Of a DNA stretch of 64,000 nucleotides, positions 21,801 to 60,088 are shown piece after piece. The position numbers and the translations under genes are program-made. The DNA is from Tubiluchus corallicola (Eukaryota > Priapulida > Priapulimorpha > Priapulimorphida > Tubiluchidae), in contig JAQGDQ010000556.1 in assembly GCA_030141605.1 (NCBI GenBank), forward strand, positions 10,001 through 74,000, given 5' to 3'. How positions within the stretch are numbered: position 1 is the first letter of the stretch; each line of letters begins with the position of its first letter. Below the pieces are notes generated by a model. It did no database searches. It was not told the DNA's origin and saw only the letters and a list, made by a program, of their open reading frames with translations.

Positions 21801-22835
21801 CTTACGTTGCACACTCCTAGATATAAGACAGTTGTTTGTGAATCGAGTTTTTCCCCCGAGTTTCTTACCTGTGGAATTCGTGAATTTCAAGCAGTCAGGA
21901 AAACATAAAAGTACTACTTCGTTTTTTCTTACGGTCTTACGTTGCATACTCCTAGATATAAGACAGTTGTTTGTAAATCGAGGTTTTCCCCCCGAGTTTC
22001 TTACCTGTGGAATTCGTGAATTTCAAGCAGTCAGGAAAACATAAAAGCAAGTACTACTTCGTTTTTTCTTACGGTCTTACGTTGCACACTCCTAGATATG
22101 ACAGTTGTTTGTATACCGAGTTTTTCCCCCGAGTTTCTTACCTGTGGAATTCATGAATTTCAAGCAGTTAGGAAAACATAAAAGTAAGTACCACTTCGTT
22201 TTTTCTTACGTTCTTACGTTGCACACTCCTAGATATAAGACAGTTGTTTGTAAATCGAGTTTTCCCCCGAGTTTCTTACCTGTGGAATTCATGAATTTCA
22301 AGCAGTCAGGAAAACATAAAAGTAAGTACTACTTCGTTTTTTCTTACGTTCTTACGTTGCACACTCCTAGATATGACAGTTGTTTGTATACCGAGTTTTT
22401 CCCCCGAGTTTTTTACCTGTGGAATTCATGAATTTCAAGCAGTTAGGAAAACATAAAAGTAAGTACCACTTCGTTTTTTCTTACGTTGCACACTCCTAGA
22501 TATAAGACAGTTGTTTGTAAATCGAGTTTTTCCCCCGAGTTTCTTACCTGTGGAATTCATGAATTTCAAGCAGTCAGCAAAACATAAAAGTAAGTACTAC
22601 TTCGTTTTTTCTTACGGTCTTACGTTGCACACTCCTAGATATAAGACAGTTGTTTGTAAATCGAGTTTTTCCCCCGAGTTTCTTACCTGTGGAATTCGAG
22701 AATTTCAAGCAGTCAGGAAAACATAAAAGTAAGTACCACTTCGTTTTTTCTTACGGCCTTACGTTGCACACTCTTAGATATAAGACAATTGTTTGTATAT
22801 CGAGTTTTTCCCCCGAGTTTCTTACCTGTGGAATT
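18893..22835. repeat. 139-bp satellite array, about 28 units
   Basis: Head-to-tail array with a 139-bp period (units start about 18942, 19081, 19220 and so on). Each holds GTTTTTTCTTACGGTCTTAC, CTAGATATAAGACAGTTG, TTTCTTACCTGTGGAATTC and AGCAGTCAGGAAAACATAAA. At the left edge an alternating pair of variants makes a 278-bp higher-order period. Between about 20600 and 22500 units differ in length (GATATGACAG, TATACCGAG and single-base losses). Each unit contains a 71-codon open frame, but the period is not a multiple of three and variation is not codon-biased, so I read it as non-coding. Confidence 0.95.
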
Positions 22836-23073
22836 ATCTGTCAAAGACTTTTTAATTGTCATTTTTTTATATCTAATAGGGAAGGTTAACTCGCCAACAT
22901 GGGAAAATAATTGGGCTTTTGTTGACTACTGTTCACTAGTTGTAAAAGTTGCAGGGTTTAGGCGCTGTCAAGTTCCATTAGTTCTTTACACAAAAATAAC
23001 ACGTAACTATTGTTTTTTTTCTGTAGCACGAATCAGGGTACCTTGAAACATTGCAAAAACCAAATGCAAATTA

Positions 23074-23591
23074 CAGTCAACCTCGGTTATAAGCTACTCG
23101 CTTATAAGGGACCACCAACACCGGTCCCGATTTTGCGTAATGCTTTTCCTTATAAAAATCTTCGTACGTATATATGGTACTCGGATATAAGGGACTTTCG
23201 GTTATAAGGGACGATATCTTCAGGTCCCGCGTAATAGAAACTCAGGTAAATTACCTCGCATATAAGGGACCCTATGATCAAAGCGAAGTTGATCGATTTT
23301 TAACCTCAATTTTTCGCAAACTCGGTCTTCGAACAGCTCGGTTTCCACGGTCACATACATCTCGCATCACTAAAGGAGCTTCCTACATACCATTTGCACT
23401 GAATGTGTAACAATAATCCATAAAAATGTGGGTAAAAGTACAGAAAAGTACACGTCTAGATACACCCTCGGTGTGACTCAACTATAAGGGACGGTTTTTC
23501 CTGTCCGGAGGTGTCCCTTATATCCGAGGTTGAGCTATGAGGGACGGTTTTTTTCCGGTCCCGAGGTGTCCCTTATATCGGAGGTTGACTG
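23074..23591 (-). mobile_element. pogo/Tigger-like MITE, copy A
   Basis: Flanked by TA (23072-23073 and 23592-23593), with terminal inverted repeats CAGTCAACCTCGGTTATAAG and a right end GGAGGTTGACTG. Several internal CTTATA...AAGGGAC motifs repeat the terminal sequence. It is inverted relative to copies B and C. No complete transposase; a short frame at 23283-23410 shares sequence with the other copies but I do not recognise it. Confidence 0.8.
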
Positions 23592-23593
23592 TA

Positions 23594-26432
23594 CAACCTC
23601 TCCTGAACAATCATGTACTTTAGTAACATTGTGACGTCATAACGAAATGCATACTGTAAAAATATACTGTCACAATGATGAAAAGAAAAAGTAATTGCAT
23701 CATCGTGTTAATTTATACTGGATCTAAACAAGCAAACATGAACAACAAAAATGATGATGAGCACAAGAAATAGGCAAAAAACAATGTTTGACTATAACTG
23801 CGCATTTATTTACAGCTATATTTATTTCATTTCTCAAGATCACTGACGCCAATGGCAAGCTCACACACAGTACAGACAAATTCAAGCGATTTTCCAATTT
23901 ACTCACATTTAGTGGAGAAATCCATACACAAATGTGCAGTTACTACATTTAGACATGTCAAAGTCTAGAAAACAGTTGAATAGCTTTTACAATTATTCTG
24001 TAATAATGAAGTTTTTGGAAAACTACATCCGGGTAGTGTGTCTAGAGTAATAAGATTTTTAATCCTTGCCATAGAAAACAAAGACAAATACATGGGTTAC
24101 TTCGCTTGCATACTCAAAGTTCGACTTTCTTTACATAAGTTGTACAAAAAAATTTTGTCAGTATTACTTTGTTGTAACTTTTTAAAAATATTGTATAACT
24201 AGTCAAAAATTGGCAAATTCTATCTATAGCTTTGAACAGCAATATGACAGTCCCGACGCATGATAAAAACTTCAGTTCGATACAGTCACAAAGTGCAAAA
24301 AATAGCGTAAACTACTTAATCAAAAATGAAAACAGGCATTTTAATGAATTTAGGTAAACGTCACATGTCAGACTACTTCTAGTCTTTAAACAAGCACACA
24401 TTTATATAGATAATACGCATTCTTAAACAACAAAACGCTATTCATATAGTAAAACTTTACAAAAAATTTACAAACCAAAGTTTGAGAGACCATGAGTTCT
24501 CTTGCACATAAAAACAATTACTATTGGTCCGACAAGCTCAGTAATTTGAAATAATTTATTTTCCGCATACCCAGTTAACAAATTTCAAAACACTAGTTAG
24601 AACATTTCGATAAAAAACCACTGCACTTAAAATTCGCATGTCACTGCTTCAGTACACAAATGAGGTCGACCATGTTTGTTGTCAGCAGTCGACAAAATGT
24701 TTCACGATCATGACCACGTGGCGCCATCTGTTCACAAAAATTGCAACTGTACCGTACAGACGAGCCACAAACGATCAGCATTGCACGTTACCAGTACATT
24801 AACACACTCAAAATTTAATTTGCACAAGTTTAATAATAGTTCATCACAATTCCAAGTTGTAATAGCAGAATTTTATCAATGCTTTACATAACTCATGCGA
24901 TATTTTAGGAAAACAAATATAAATTTATATAAAAAATACACACGAAATAAGAGGCCAGGAGAAAGGAAGATTTTACTTCAACTATACATTAAACGCACAA
25001 AGTAATCCATGTAAGACAAAAGTTTGCCATTTCAACGTATTTGTAAATGCAAACCTATTTGCTGCTTTTTTATTAATTTAGCACATCTTTCGCCAAACAG
25101 GTGAACATTGCATTATATGATATAAAATTTTTGGAACTTTTTTATAATTAAAGAGATGCTTCATTAAAAATAAAGAGATATGTTAACGAATGAGTCACAA
25201 ACGACAATTGAACATGACTATTTTCTGGCTAAACAAGTCATATTTCGTGGTGTGGTTAATTATACGAAAACACCATAAGACCACAAGAAAAGGAATTCAC
25301 ATGAAATTACTTGAAATTTCCCTACCAACTCATGACTTGCCTGAATCTTAAACTTCATGCGCACTTAGGAATTTAAATGGCTTCGTATGCACATAAAACC
25401 TTTTACTTGTTACATTTGCAAGTGATGGTTCAATGCCGAATGCGTAGGAAGGTTTCTGCAATTTTACAATTCACTAGTTTGTTTACTAAACACTTTTGAA
25501 TTCTTAGAGATAGCTAAATAAAAAAAATGTCATAATCGTCATTATCTCCTCCGCAAATGTCAAATAAAATGAGTATTTTAGATTGTTTTTGCAGTAAAAT
25601 AATTTAACTGCTTGCTGTACCCATTCATGATTCACTTTTTACCTTGAACACATTTTTTATTTGACCAGATTTCTGACGAAAACGGTTAATTATCTTTTGC
25701 GAAGTAACCACAGAATTTTATAATAGTTTGCTGTACAAATTCTTGACTCCTTTTTAGCTTGAACACATTTTTTATTTGACCAGAGTTCTGACGAAAACGG
25801 TCAATTATCTTTTGAGAACTGACCACAGAATTTTACAGTACTATCAGCAGGCTCTTTTGCAAGCCGCTGTAGCTTGATCGTCATTCTGTATCGTTGTAAA
25901 AATTAAAACCTGTTTCAGCTCTCTCTGAATTGCCATGGCGTTACGACAACGGATTGCATAAACAATAAGGACGCTACAATTATATATGGAAACTCAAAAA
26001 AAATGCTAGACTACACTGGCAAAGTTATAAATGCCATTCGTACTAGAATAAAGTTTACACAAAAAAATGAAAATCTGTACAGCATGTAGTTTAATAATAT
26101 CATCACTGACACATCCCAACTGTTTATAACTATATACAAGAGCGGGAAAAGAAAAAAGTTTCGCAAGTGGCAAGTTTTCGAAATATTTTCTTTAATGGTG
26201 GATTCTGCCTGTAAATTTTCCCGGAAAGATGTAGTTTTTTCCCGCTTTATGAGTGTAGAATAAACCATAAGCAGATCGTCACGTTTACAGACTATAGGAT
26301 GAAAATGCTTCCATACAAAAACGGATTGTTAATCAATTCGTGAACGCGAATTTTCTTGCCACTAGATGGCACACTGCAGAATGTCAGTGAAGTAAGAATG
26401 ACAGTATAATAATTAATTATGATAGTATGAAC
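23594..26432. other. Downstream flank of the ANP32 gene; no gene seen
   Basis: AT-rich sequence downstream of the ANP32 stop codon (minus strand). Minus-strand AATAAA signals occur (TTTATT on the plus strand, for example near 23803, 23819 and 24548), so part of this may be a long 3' untranslated region. The end cannot be fixed from sequence alone. It holds one 116-bp tandem duplication. Confidence 0.4.
25612..25843. repeat. Tandem duplication of about 116 bp
   Basis: TTGCTGTAC...TTGAACACATTTTTTATTTG...CTGACGAAAACGG...CACAGAATTTTA at 25612-25727 is repeated at 25728-25843 with scattered substitutions. Confidence 0.8.
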
Positions 26433-40000
<13,568 letters not shown>

Positions 40001-40258
40001 CACTACAAACAACTAAAATGCGCGAAACACAACGTTCCTGACATGACCGAACGATCGAGTGCTTAATCACGACTGCACAACGCGCCGAAAGAGTCTGCGC
40101 CGCAGAGGGGGTGCACGTATTCAGCAATTCTCTAGGCCCTCTTTGTAACGTCTCTGCGCAGTGCCGCACGGAGTCGATGACCCAACGTATTGAAAATTTG
40201 AGCGCAATGTATGCTGAGTATGCTTAGCCTCGTAGATTTGCACTGCAGCAGAGACGGG

Positions 40259-40265
40259 TTTATAA
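40259..40265 (-). promoter_or_regulatory. ANP32: Candidate TATA box of ANP32
   Basis: CTTATAAACCC on the minus strand, about 260 bp upstream of the ATG, with a relatively GC-rich leader between. This would place transcription start near 40230. Sequence match only. Confidence 0.35.
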
Positions 40266-40299
40266 GAGGGCACTCAATAACGTGGAGTTATAGTCATTA

Positions 40300-43190
40300 C
40301 GATCATTCCGTATTGATGCGTATTTTACATTAAGCGGTTACTATTCATTAAGATAATATACTTACTAATGGTTAATTTTAAGTGCACAATGCACTTTATG
40401 TCAAAAATGTATCTTATGTCAAATCCTTGAGTTTTATTCATATTACGATGATACGTGTGATTTCTTAATTATTATCATAGCACTAAAGTGCATTTTTATG
40501 CTTTGAAAGCGCAATAGATCTGAGCAATTCTACTACAATTCATTGTGTCATAAGTTTAAGGGCACAAATATGGCTGCTGATTTTTTAAGGAGCATTTTTT
40601 GTTTGATAGCAAAGTTATTAATGGTTGTAGAGTGGCCTAATTAGTTGACTTCAACTTTTTTAAGCACAACAGCAAAGGTTTCTCGTCATTCAATTATAAA
40701 AGGTGTATCTATTAGGCAGCAGTTTTTCACCCTTGTGACCCTGGTTGTCAAATTTAAAATTCTAACTAGAATTCTAAAAAATTCTTAATAATTTTAAAAT
40801 ATCTAAAAGTGACTCTTTCAGCAAGAGATTAGACTCATCGATAGTTAAATGTTTACACGTTGCACAATAAATTAATAAGTTGGTCATTCATGATAAAAAC
40901 ATAATTTTCTCCTCTTCGATCGTTTAATGCATGCTAGCCTTAATTATACTTCTTTAGTTATGCTTTTTTGCAAATACAATAATGCCTTTTTGCAAGTTTT
41001 TGATTACTGACAGACTTAAGTCATCATGAATATAAAATATTTTTATGAACCTTCACTTTGAGTCAGCTAGCCAGTCAATCAGTTAGTCAGTCAGTCAATT
41101 AGTAAATCGAGTCTGTCAGCTAGCGAGTCAATCAACCAAATTAATTTATCGTCTGCATGTTTTTCCCTGCCATTCTTTCAAATCATTTAGCTAGGCGGTC
41201 AGGCAGTCAAACTTAACAATGCAAACTCGCGATTATGAATCATGAAATTCAATCCAGGGACAATGATTGTCAGTAAATTAAAGGAGTGATAGTCTATCGG
41301 ATGTAGTTGGCTTTACCTGTCAAACTCTTATTCGTTCATTCATCCGTCAATTTATTCATTTATTCATTCATTTATTATTACATTTACATTATTACTAAAT
41401 GTTCCCTATATAGCAAATAAATAGCAAAATGGTGATGTTTCTAAAGAATATTTTTTTGGCAAACGAAAGATAGCTTTTCTGGTTTAAAGGTGTTGGAATA
41501 AATTGTCTTCAAGCAATGCAAATGTGGCTAAATATCACGAGTAACAATATTCAAGATGGTTGCGGACGAGTTTGAGGTAGCACCGTCTAAAAATGCCCCA
41601 TACTTTCATTAACCTGGGGACTCCGAAAAGTCATAATCCGACCCTGCCCAGATGGTATAAAAATTTTAAATTTATACATCAGGGTTTGGCAACCAAAGTT
41701 AAGCAATTTCAAACCTTGTTGAGTAGTGGAGCAGTGACTACCAAGAAAACTACCAAAACGCAGTGGCTACCTCACGAAGAGGGTGTTTACGAGGCAGCCT
41801 CTCCAAATTTTTAAAGCTCGAATATGGAAATTTCTATCAGAAAATTGATACTATCTCTAATAATTATGCGGCACAAAGTGCTTCCTTTAGTTGGCAGGAA
41901 TATCATGTCACACAAAATAGTGCCAAGCACTCTATTAAATCCACAACCACTAGTAATTGGAATAAAACAGGTAATCAAATAGAAACACACAAAAGTATTC
42001 TATAGTTTCAAAAAGAACTTGAAAGGAACATCCTAGATTCATATTCATAATACAATCTTTGATGCATCCACATCTCAACATGTCACAATGGCTGGCCTCT
42101 TATTGTTTATAGTATTACCCTCTTTTGAGTATAGCTACGTGTAATTTAAAACATACATGTGGTTACTTGCTTTTTTCCATTCTACTATGTCCTAACCATT
42201 CCTTATTCACGCACTCATGCCATCTTAGCAAGCCATGCTTTCAAGGTGTCTTGCAGCAATTAGTTTGTCTTATGGTTTCATCAATAATATTTTTTTCTTT
42301 TCATGTTTAGTCCATTTACCTTGTATGTTGGTGTATATATAACTATTGCTGAAGAGGAACAAATTTTATGATTTGATGTGGAAAAAATATTTACGATGTG
42401 CAGACAACCTTTTGCTTTAATTTGCTCTTACAAAAATAACGAGTAACTGTGCAAAACAATTTATTACATCAATGTATCAATTTTTTGCTATTTGTATGTA
42501 ATACATATTATAAATTTTTTAGGGCGTGGTCTGAAGTCAACTTAGTCATCTGAACTCCACAGCTGTACAGCAATATCGGTTCAAAACTCGATTTAGCGTG
42601 AATGTGCGAGTCGTAGATAAAACGCGATTTAACCGCCATTGAACATTTGAACTGACGACTAATTTTATAAGAAACAAAAATGTAATGGCAGCCGACATGT
42701 GTATTCTTTGTTTTTCATTCCCATGAAGGTAGGCTGTTTTATTGCATCCTATGCCTAAACGATGTGTAACCTAAAAAGAGTATAATACTCCTTGCGCACT
42801 TTTTAGTGTTAAAGATCTGTGGCTTAAAATAGTGCCTAAAATATCTGGTGGTGAGCTAGTAGGTAGGAAAGATTCAACTATTTAATGAAACTGAATGGAC
42901 TGTGTTCTCACCGACGTCACTTGAGCACTAGAATAGGGTAAAAAAGTTAGTCTAATACGGTTTATTATAAAATTTCAAAAACTAGATATTAAATTGTATA
43001 TAATAGGCCTATTGAAAAAGTGCAAAAGTAAATATTGTTTCGATCGTTCTTGTAGATCAGTTGTACCATACCAATTGAAGAAAATCATACCATTTAGATC
43101 AGATACTTTATGTATGATCCAGTACCAACCAGTTTCTTTGGGTATATCTGAACAATCGCAAATTATAATAGCATGAAATTTTTTCCTGTT
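40300..43190. other. Intergenic region, nothing recognisable
   Basis: AT-rich DNA between the divergent ANP32 and CtBP genes. Apart from a GTCA-type degenerate repeat at about 41060-41210, I see no gene, RNA or element termini. An open frame at 41593-41814 has no recognised family. Confidence 0.4.
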
Positions 43191-43196
43191 TAAGTA

Positions 43197-44127
43197 TAAG
43201 TATAAGTTTATTTATTTCCACTTTGCATCTAACAATAATAATAAAAATACAGATAATTTCACTGAAGTAAATATAAATATAAATGCAGTATTATCCATAA
43301 ATTACAAAATGCAGCATGTACATGTGCAAATTACATTACAGAATAATTTTGATGCATACAGTTTGAGCCTAAAAGCATAGCTTGACAGGCCAAACTGTCT
43401 GTGGAAATCTTAGAAAAAGATTAATAATTGAAATAATGATAATATATACATAAAAGTGGGGGGGGAGTAGTGAAGGAAAGATGAAATGGAGCGAGAACTA
43501 AGAAAAACTGTGATCATGATTATACAGTGTTCAGTAACCTGTTGAGCCTAGTCACGTTATATTAAGATTACTGTGGAAAAAGAATACAGGTTATTACCAT
43601 TATCAAATTGTGTTACTCTTAATACTTTTGAAATATTTCTTTTTTGACGGTTTTTTTAAAAATTGAAAGGAAGTGACTACATTTTGAATTGCGGCTTAGT
43701 CTATTCCATAGGACTGGTCCCATATAGCTAATGAAATGTTTTGCCATATTTGTTCTACAACGTCTTGGTATATACATTCATTATGTCTGGTATTGTATTT
43801 TTTTATCTTGAGTGGATTTTCAAAAAAATTTGGAAATAAGTTGTTGTTTGTTCTATACATGTATATACATCCATTAACATCAATAACATCATCCAGAAGT
43901 AATATTTGACATTGCTTAAAATGTGTAGCAGTAATTGTGCTCCTTTTGTCTAGTTTGAAGATGACACGTAAAAATTTTCGTTGTAAAACTCTTAAGCATT
44001 CTAAATTTGTAGTATAAGTAAAGCCCCATAATGTTGTGCAGTAATTTAAATATGTTAATATTAAACTGTTTTGCAGAAATCTGTGCTGATTGCGACTATA
44101 TATACGGCGTTTACAGTGAGCTGACAC
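43197..44127 (-). mobile_element. 3' part of a non-LTR retrotransposon next to CtBP exon 1
   Basis: The minus-strand frame 44127-43696 includes FLQNSLILTYLNYCTTLWGF and NLECLRVLQRKFLRVIF, typical of the region after the polymerase core in Jockey/CR1-like elements. It is followed by about 500 bp of 3' sequence ending in a (TATAAG)-like tail at about 43200. The coding part is open for 143 codons, so it is fairly young. Antisense to CtBP; it ends 40 bp from the CtBP first coding exon. Confidence 0.7.
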
Positions 44128-44167
44128 AGATTACAATAGCGAATCTTGAAATTTTCACTGTTATCAG

Positions 44168-55967
<11,800 letters not shown>

Positions 55968-56590
55968 ACACGTGAACGAGTATCATCGGTGGTGCGAGCG
56001 AAAATTTAGACTGAGGTTTCGCACGGTACATACACACACTCCGTGTGCTACATACACACCCCGTGTGCTAGACTATACAACCCCATTGCGTTTGAACTTA
56101 ATACTTTTGTCAACGTATGTCTATAATCAGCGTTACATCATTCAACGGTAATCATTGCTACTACGTCACTCTGCAGTAATCGGTGTTTCCTCGTTCTGCA
56201 GTAATTACTTCAGATCTGTAAAATGTCACCATAGTTGCTTTTATTAAGTCTGTAGAATACTATTGCGTATTGATTGTGTAAAATTTAACATAACGGCGTG
56301 TAATATTGCTAATTTTGATTGTGTGTATTATTCTATTCATCTTTTATCCCTTTTAGAGCACTTGTAATTATACTGCTATTAGCACTTTTGTTGTAGTATG
56401 AATAGTCCTGAGTGTTGCTTCATTTCAAAAGGAACTTATTACTAAATAATGTTAGTAGATCAAGGTTTCCCGTATTTCCTTTTTGAATGTCACAATTGGT
56501 AATTATTTGTGCGTTTTTCTCTATTCTGGGAGATGCTAGTAACAAAAGCGAGGAGCCCAAGTTTCGTTACAAGTTATCTTTCGAGCTCAA
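55968..56590 (+). other. CtBP: Probable CtBP 3' untranslated region and flank
   Basis: Follows the CtBP stop codon. Contains a short duplication (ACACTCCGTGTGCTACATAC / ACACCCCGTGTGCTAG) and AT-rich sequence. No canonical AATAAA was seen, so the transcript end is not fixed. Confidence 0.35.
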
Positions 56591-56591
56591 A

Positions 56592-58190
56592 GGTGCGACT
56601 CCACGCGTGCGTGATCCGTAATGCGTTTATGGTTTGTATTTAAAGGACAAGAAAAGGGGCACCTAAAGTAGGTTTCAGAAAAATCGCCTTAAAAAATTAT
56701 GTTACTTTATAGCAATTTTTTGCGTATATCATACTTGCACTGAAAGGAATTTTAGTTTGTTTTCATATTAAATTCCCCGCAATACTGTTCCGAAGTCTCC
56801 ATTACATGACGTCATGTACCAAACGTAAATCAAGGGAAGAAACGGCAATGTTAAATTTTGTCTCTAAAGACTTTCCGGGCAAATCGATATTACTTAGATT
56901 TTCGCTTACCTACTAGAAAGACTTATGTAACTAGAAAAGAAAATTATTAATTATTTAAAATGTTTTCATCAATTGGTAAAATGTCGCTGACTCACCCTCC
57001 AGGGTGCATCACTCACTAACTTAAAAACATATTTTTAATCTTATTGACAAGATACAGTAATTTTAAATTTTATTTAGTTAGTGACTTGTGTGCTACGAAT
57101 GCTCTGATTGTTTTTTCAAACTTTACAAAATGTTATCTGAACTTATTTCAAATGACCTGTGAAAATGCTGTATCCAACTGTCATCGCGGGAGTTTAAATT
57201 TACATGTATTTTTTACACCGCGTGACTGCCGGAATTTTTCATGCTTTATGTTTATGAAGGGTTTTCTTTTGCTTTAAATATGCTGTAGTGTTTCCATGCA
57301 TACGTGATCCACAATCCATAATGTGTGATGCGCGATCCGTATTCATTCGAATCTGCTCGTTATCTTCCGATTACGAATCACGCGGCAATGCGTAGACGGG
57401 AACCTGGCGAAGCTTTTCGCGGATTGGAAATTCTGGTTAGGTAAATTTTGGTCACTTCAGGGGCGTACATACAATAATATTTCTTTTATATTAATTTTTA
57501 AGCGCTGGAAGAAATGGGTGATTCTGTGCCATGAATCTAGTTGCAGATCTTCTTATTCTTCCCGGCTTTTTCCTATGCGGGGTCGCCGTTGTGAATGAAT
57601 CTTCTCCACGCATTCCCATTGTTGACCATCTCTTCATTTATGTCTTCCCTTCTCACCTGATCTTCACCGACTCTTCTTTTCAGGTGTCCATACCATCACA
57701 ATCTTGCGAGACTTCCACTACTTTTATTGTTCCTCTGATATTATTATTTCTAATTTTATCTCTTCTTGTTATTCCCACCATCCATCTCAATATCCTCATC
57801 TCCACCACACCCATTTTCTTCTCTTCGGTCTTCTTTAGAGAAGCTGCTTCCAGCCCATAGATTAGAGCAGGTCTGACCACTTCTTTGCGGACTTTATCTT
57901 TAAGTCTCACCGACTCATTTATAGAAGGTTTTGGCGCAGTTTTTACAGGCGGATGCCCTTCCTGACCCTAACCCTCCCTATTTACCCGGGCTTGGGACCG
58001 GCACTGAGTTGGGCTGGTTTGCCCCCCCCCCCAGTGGCCAGGTTATGAATCTAGTTGCAGATATTTCACTAAAATTGAGTGATGAACACGGCAGAAAGAG
58101 CACCATGGGTTTTATTAATACGCATAGCATTTACGGTCGCATGGAAACTGTCGATCCATATTACGGATCACGCGTTACGCGCGCGTGGAA
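56592..58190. mobile_element. Possible composite DNA element with inverted ends
   Basis: CCACGCGTGCGTGATCCGTA at 56601 is answered in inverted form at 58161-58188 (TTACGGATCACGCG...GCGTGG), with related CGTGATCC/GATCCGTA motifs at 57300-57345. The interior contains repeat family R3 (56645-57130, also seen at 46676 and 27150) and the RTE-like insertion. No target duplication identified. Confidence 0.35.
57549..58044 (-). mobile_element. RTE-like retrotransposon insertion with 18-bp target duplication
   Basis: Flanked by identical 18-mers ATGAATCTAGTTGCAGAT at 57531-57548 and 58045-58062. On the minus strand the frame 57910-57680 includes VVRPALIYGLEAASLKKTEE and MRILRWMVGITRRDKIRNN, the C-terminal region of RTE/BovB-like polymerases, and a further piece reading AWRRFIHNGDPA near the 3' end. 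The leading 130 bp (CCACTGGGG..., CATCCGCCTG) is non-coding. Internally short, yet the target duplication is perfect, so the insertion looks recent. Confidence 0.8.
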
Positions 58191-58199
58191 TTCTAGTTT

Positions 58200-59189
58200 A
58201 ACAATGTGGCAGTTATCACTGATACGTTTTTTTTAATTTCGTGATTGTGTGGCGAGAGTTGACCATATGAGCATCGTGTGTTAGAGTGATTAAGAGGCGT
58301 CGCTTGCGCTTTTATTACGAGAAGTGATAATTAGATTTGGTAAGAGAACCTAAATGGACTTTGGACAGTCGTTTCAAACTGCTTTTATTTAAACTTGCAC
58401 TTTTGCTCGCGTGTTTTTGAGTTGTACGCTCGTACATTAGACTATGTAACTTGCTTTTGCGATCGCGTTTCGCATCTGTCTTCTCAGCTGCGAGAGTGAA
58501 CGGCATTGAAGAAAGCTATTTGAAGCAAATTGGTGTGAGAAGAAGCGGCAATTTCACTTTAGCATATCCTCGTAATGAACGGGCAAAATCGTTAATCAAA
58601 AATCTCGAATAACAGAACCGTTATGTTACATAATCATTAATGATGTTAATTCTAATAATGTGTAGCTTCTGTGAGCTGCGCAATGATGGCTTAGGGTCAG
58701 TTTAGATTTTTTCTTTCTTCCTAAAAAGTCACAAAAGTCTTCTTCCGTTACAAAAAGCACATCGTATTACAAATTAATGTGGCTGATGTAATATTACTTT
58801 GTTATAATTAGAATATTTTTGATGTTTTTTAAACCTCGACATGTTACAATCTGGTACCTTGTCGCTGTTTTGCGAGATCGAAATTGAAAGCTCAGCATAT
58901 CTATGGTCTTTTGCTTACACATTCCCCATAAAAAAATTGATAAAATCAAACTTTTCTTTGAAAGCCCGTGTAGTGTGTTAAATTGCCATCGAAATTTTGT
59001 ACCAGACAGACGAGAAAATTTAACTCCACGGTCTCAATGACTCGGTTTCAAGTTGTTCTCAAGACGTATGAGATGCATTGTACGTTGCATTATTAAGTCT
59101 CGTTGTCTGCTGGTCTGTCATATTCGTGATCTGTCATTTCCTATCATGGATGTGGTATATTTTACGTAGGGCAGACAATGAGACAACTT
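58200..59189. other. Intergenic, nothing recognisable
   Basis: I see no gene, RNA or element termini in this stretch. Confidence 0.3.
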
Positions 59190-59430
59190 TGTTCTTATAT
59201 TCAGTGCGCAGCGCCACCGTGGTTGGCACTCAGAAAATTTTTGAATCGCTAGAATGCCGGAGAAGCATTTTTGAAGAGAAAATATGGAGTTATGCAGTTG
59301 TTAAAGGAAAGAACAATTGATTGTTCGCATAAAGCAAAAAAATGTTACCTCGGCGCTAGGCCTCCCTGGAGGGTGAGGCCCCAGGGAAGTATCCCCATTC
59401 CCCCTCCCCTGAAATAGGCCCTGCTCATAT
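59190..59430 (-). mobile_element. Interspersed repeat family R1, copy 2
   Basis: Reverse complement of the R1 copy at 7597-7912, without the (CT)n expansion. From 59431 to 60000 I see nothing else. Confidence 0.55.
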
Positions 59431-59999
59431 TTACAAACAGTATCAGTTTGAGTTCAAATATTCTCATTGCCTCAATTATTTTATTGCTGTGTTGGTAAAG
59501 ATTTTAGCTGTTTTGCACTAGTTATTGCCCTGAATGCAGCTGTGTTCATATTTTGTACAGTGTAAGTTTGCACGATTTCTCTACTACAGTTGGACACAGT
59601 CTAAATCTTTCACTGCCACTGAATGTAACCTTTCAGTTCACTAGTAACTAGGCTGTAGTATGTAAATTGTACAACATTTTGCAATACGTGAATTGTCGTA
59701 ACCTCATAACGGATATTCATACATAATTATGGTATTAATGCCCTGTATGACATCACTTTCAACATATTTAAAAATTATTGTATACCAGTCACTGCATACA
59801 CATGATATGTGTAATTAGTTTTGTAATATTTAAAATACATAATCTCTGTCACATCGAATTTTCTGTTTGATGAATTTCTTTTTTACATACATTCTGGACC
59901 TATAACAAGGTTCGATTCGATTATGCATTATTTACCTGTTAGTTCCTGCTATTTAGTTTCTTATTACACAACAATATGTAAAACTCAGAAGATAATGAA

Positions 60000-60088
60000 C
60001 TAATACATTTATAGTTGAAAACAACAAACTTTATTAAAAATTTTAACTTAAAATTAACTACATATATTTCATTAATGTATGGTGTAAA
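60000..60088. repeat. Flanking repeat, also at 60889-60928 and 61505-61565
   Basis: TTAAAATTAACTACATATAT and TTCATTAATGTATG occur before and after the 24-bp array, and AACTTTATTAAAAATTTTA recurs at 61540. They are probably parts of one repeated element. Confidence 0.5.

Noticed and set aside
18893-22835. Possible CRISPR array because of regular repeats
   Set aside because: The whole 139-bp unit is repeated with no unique spacers, and the genome is eukaryotic.
18942-22889. Series of 71-codon open frames that look like a repeated gene family
   Set aside because: They repeat every 139 bp, overlap each other, and the period is not a multiple of three; satellite DNA.
41593-42005. Open frames of 73 and 80 codons between ANP32 and CtBP
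   Set aside because: No family recognised and no promoter or splice context; expected by chance in this length.
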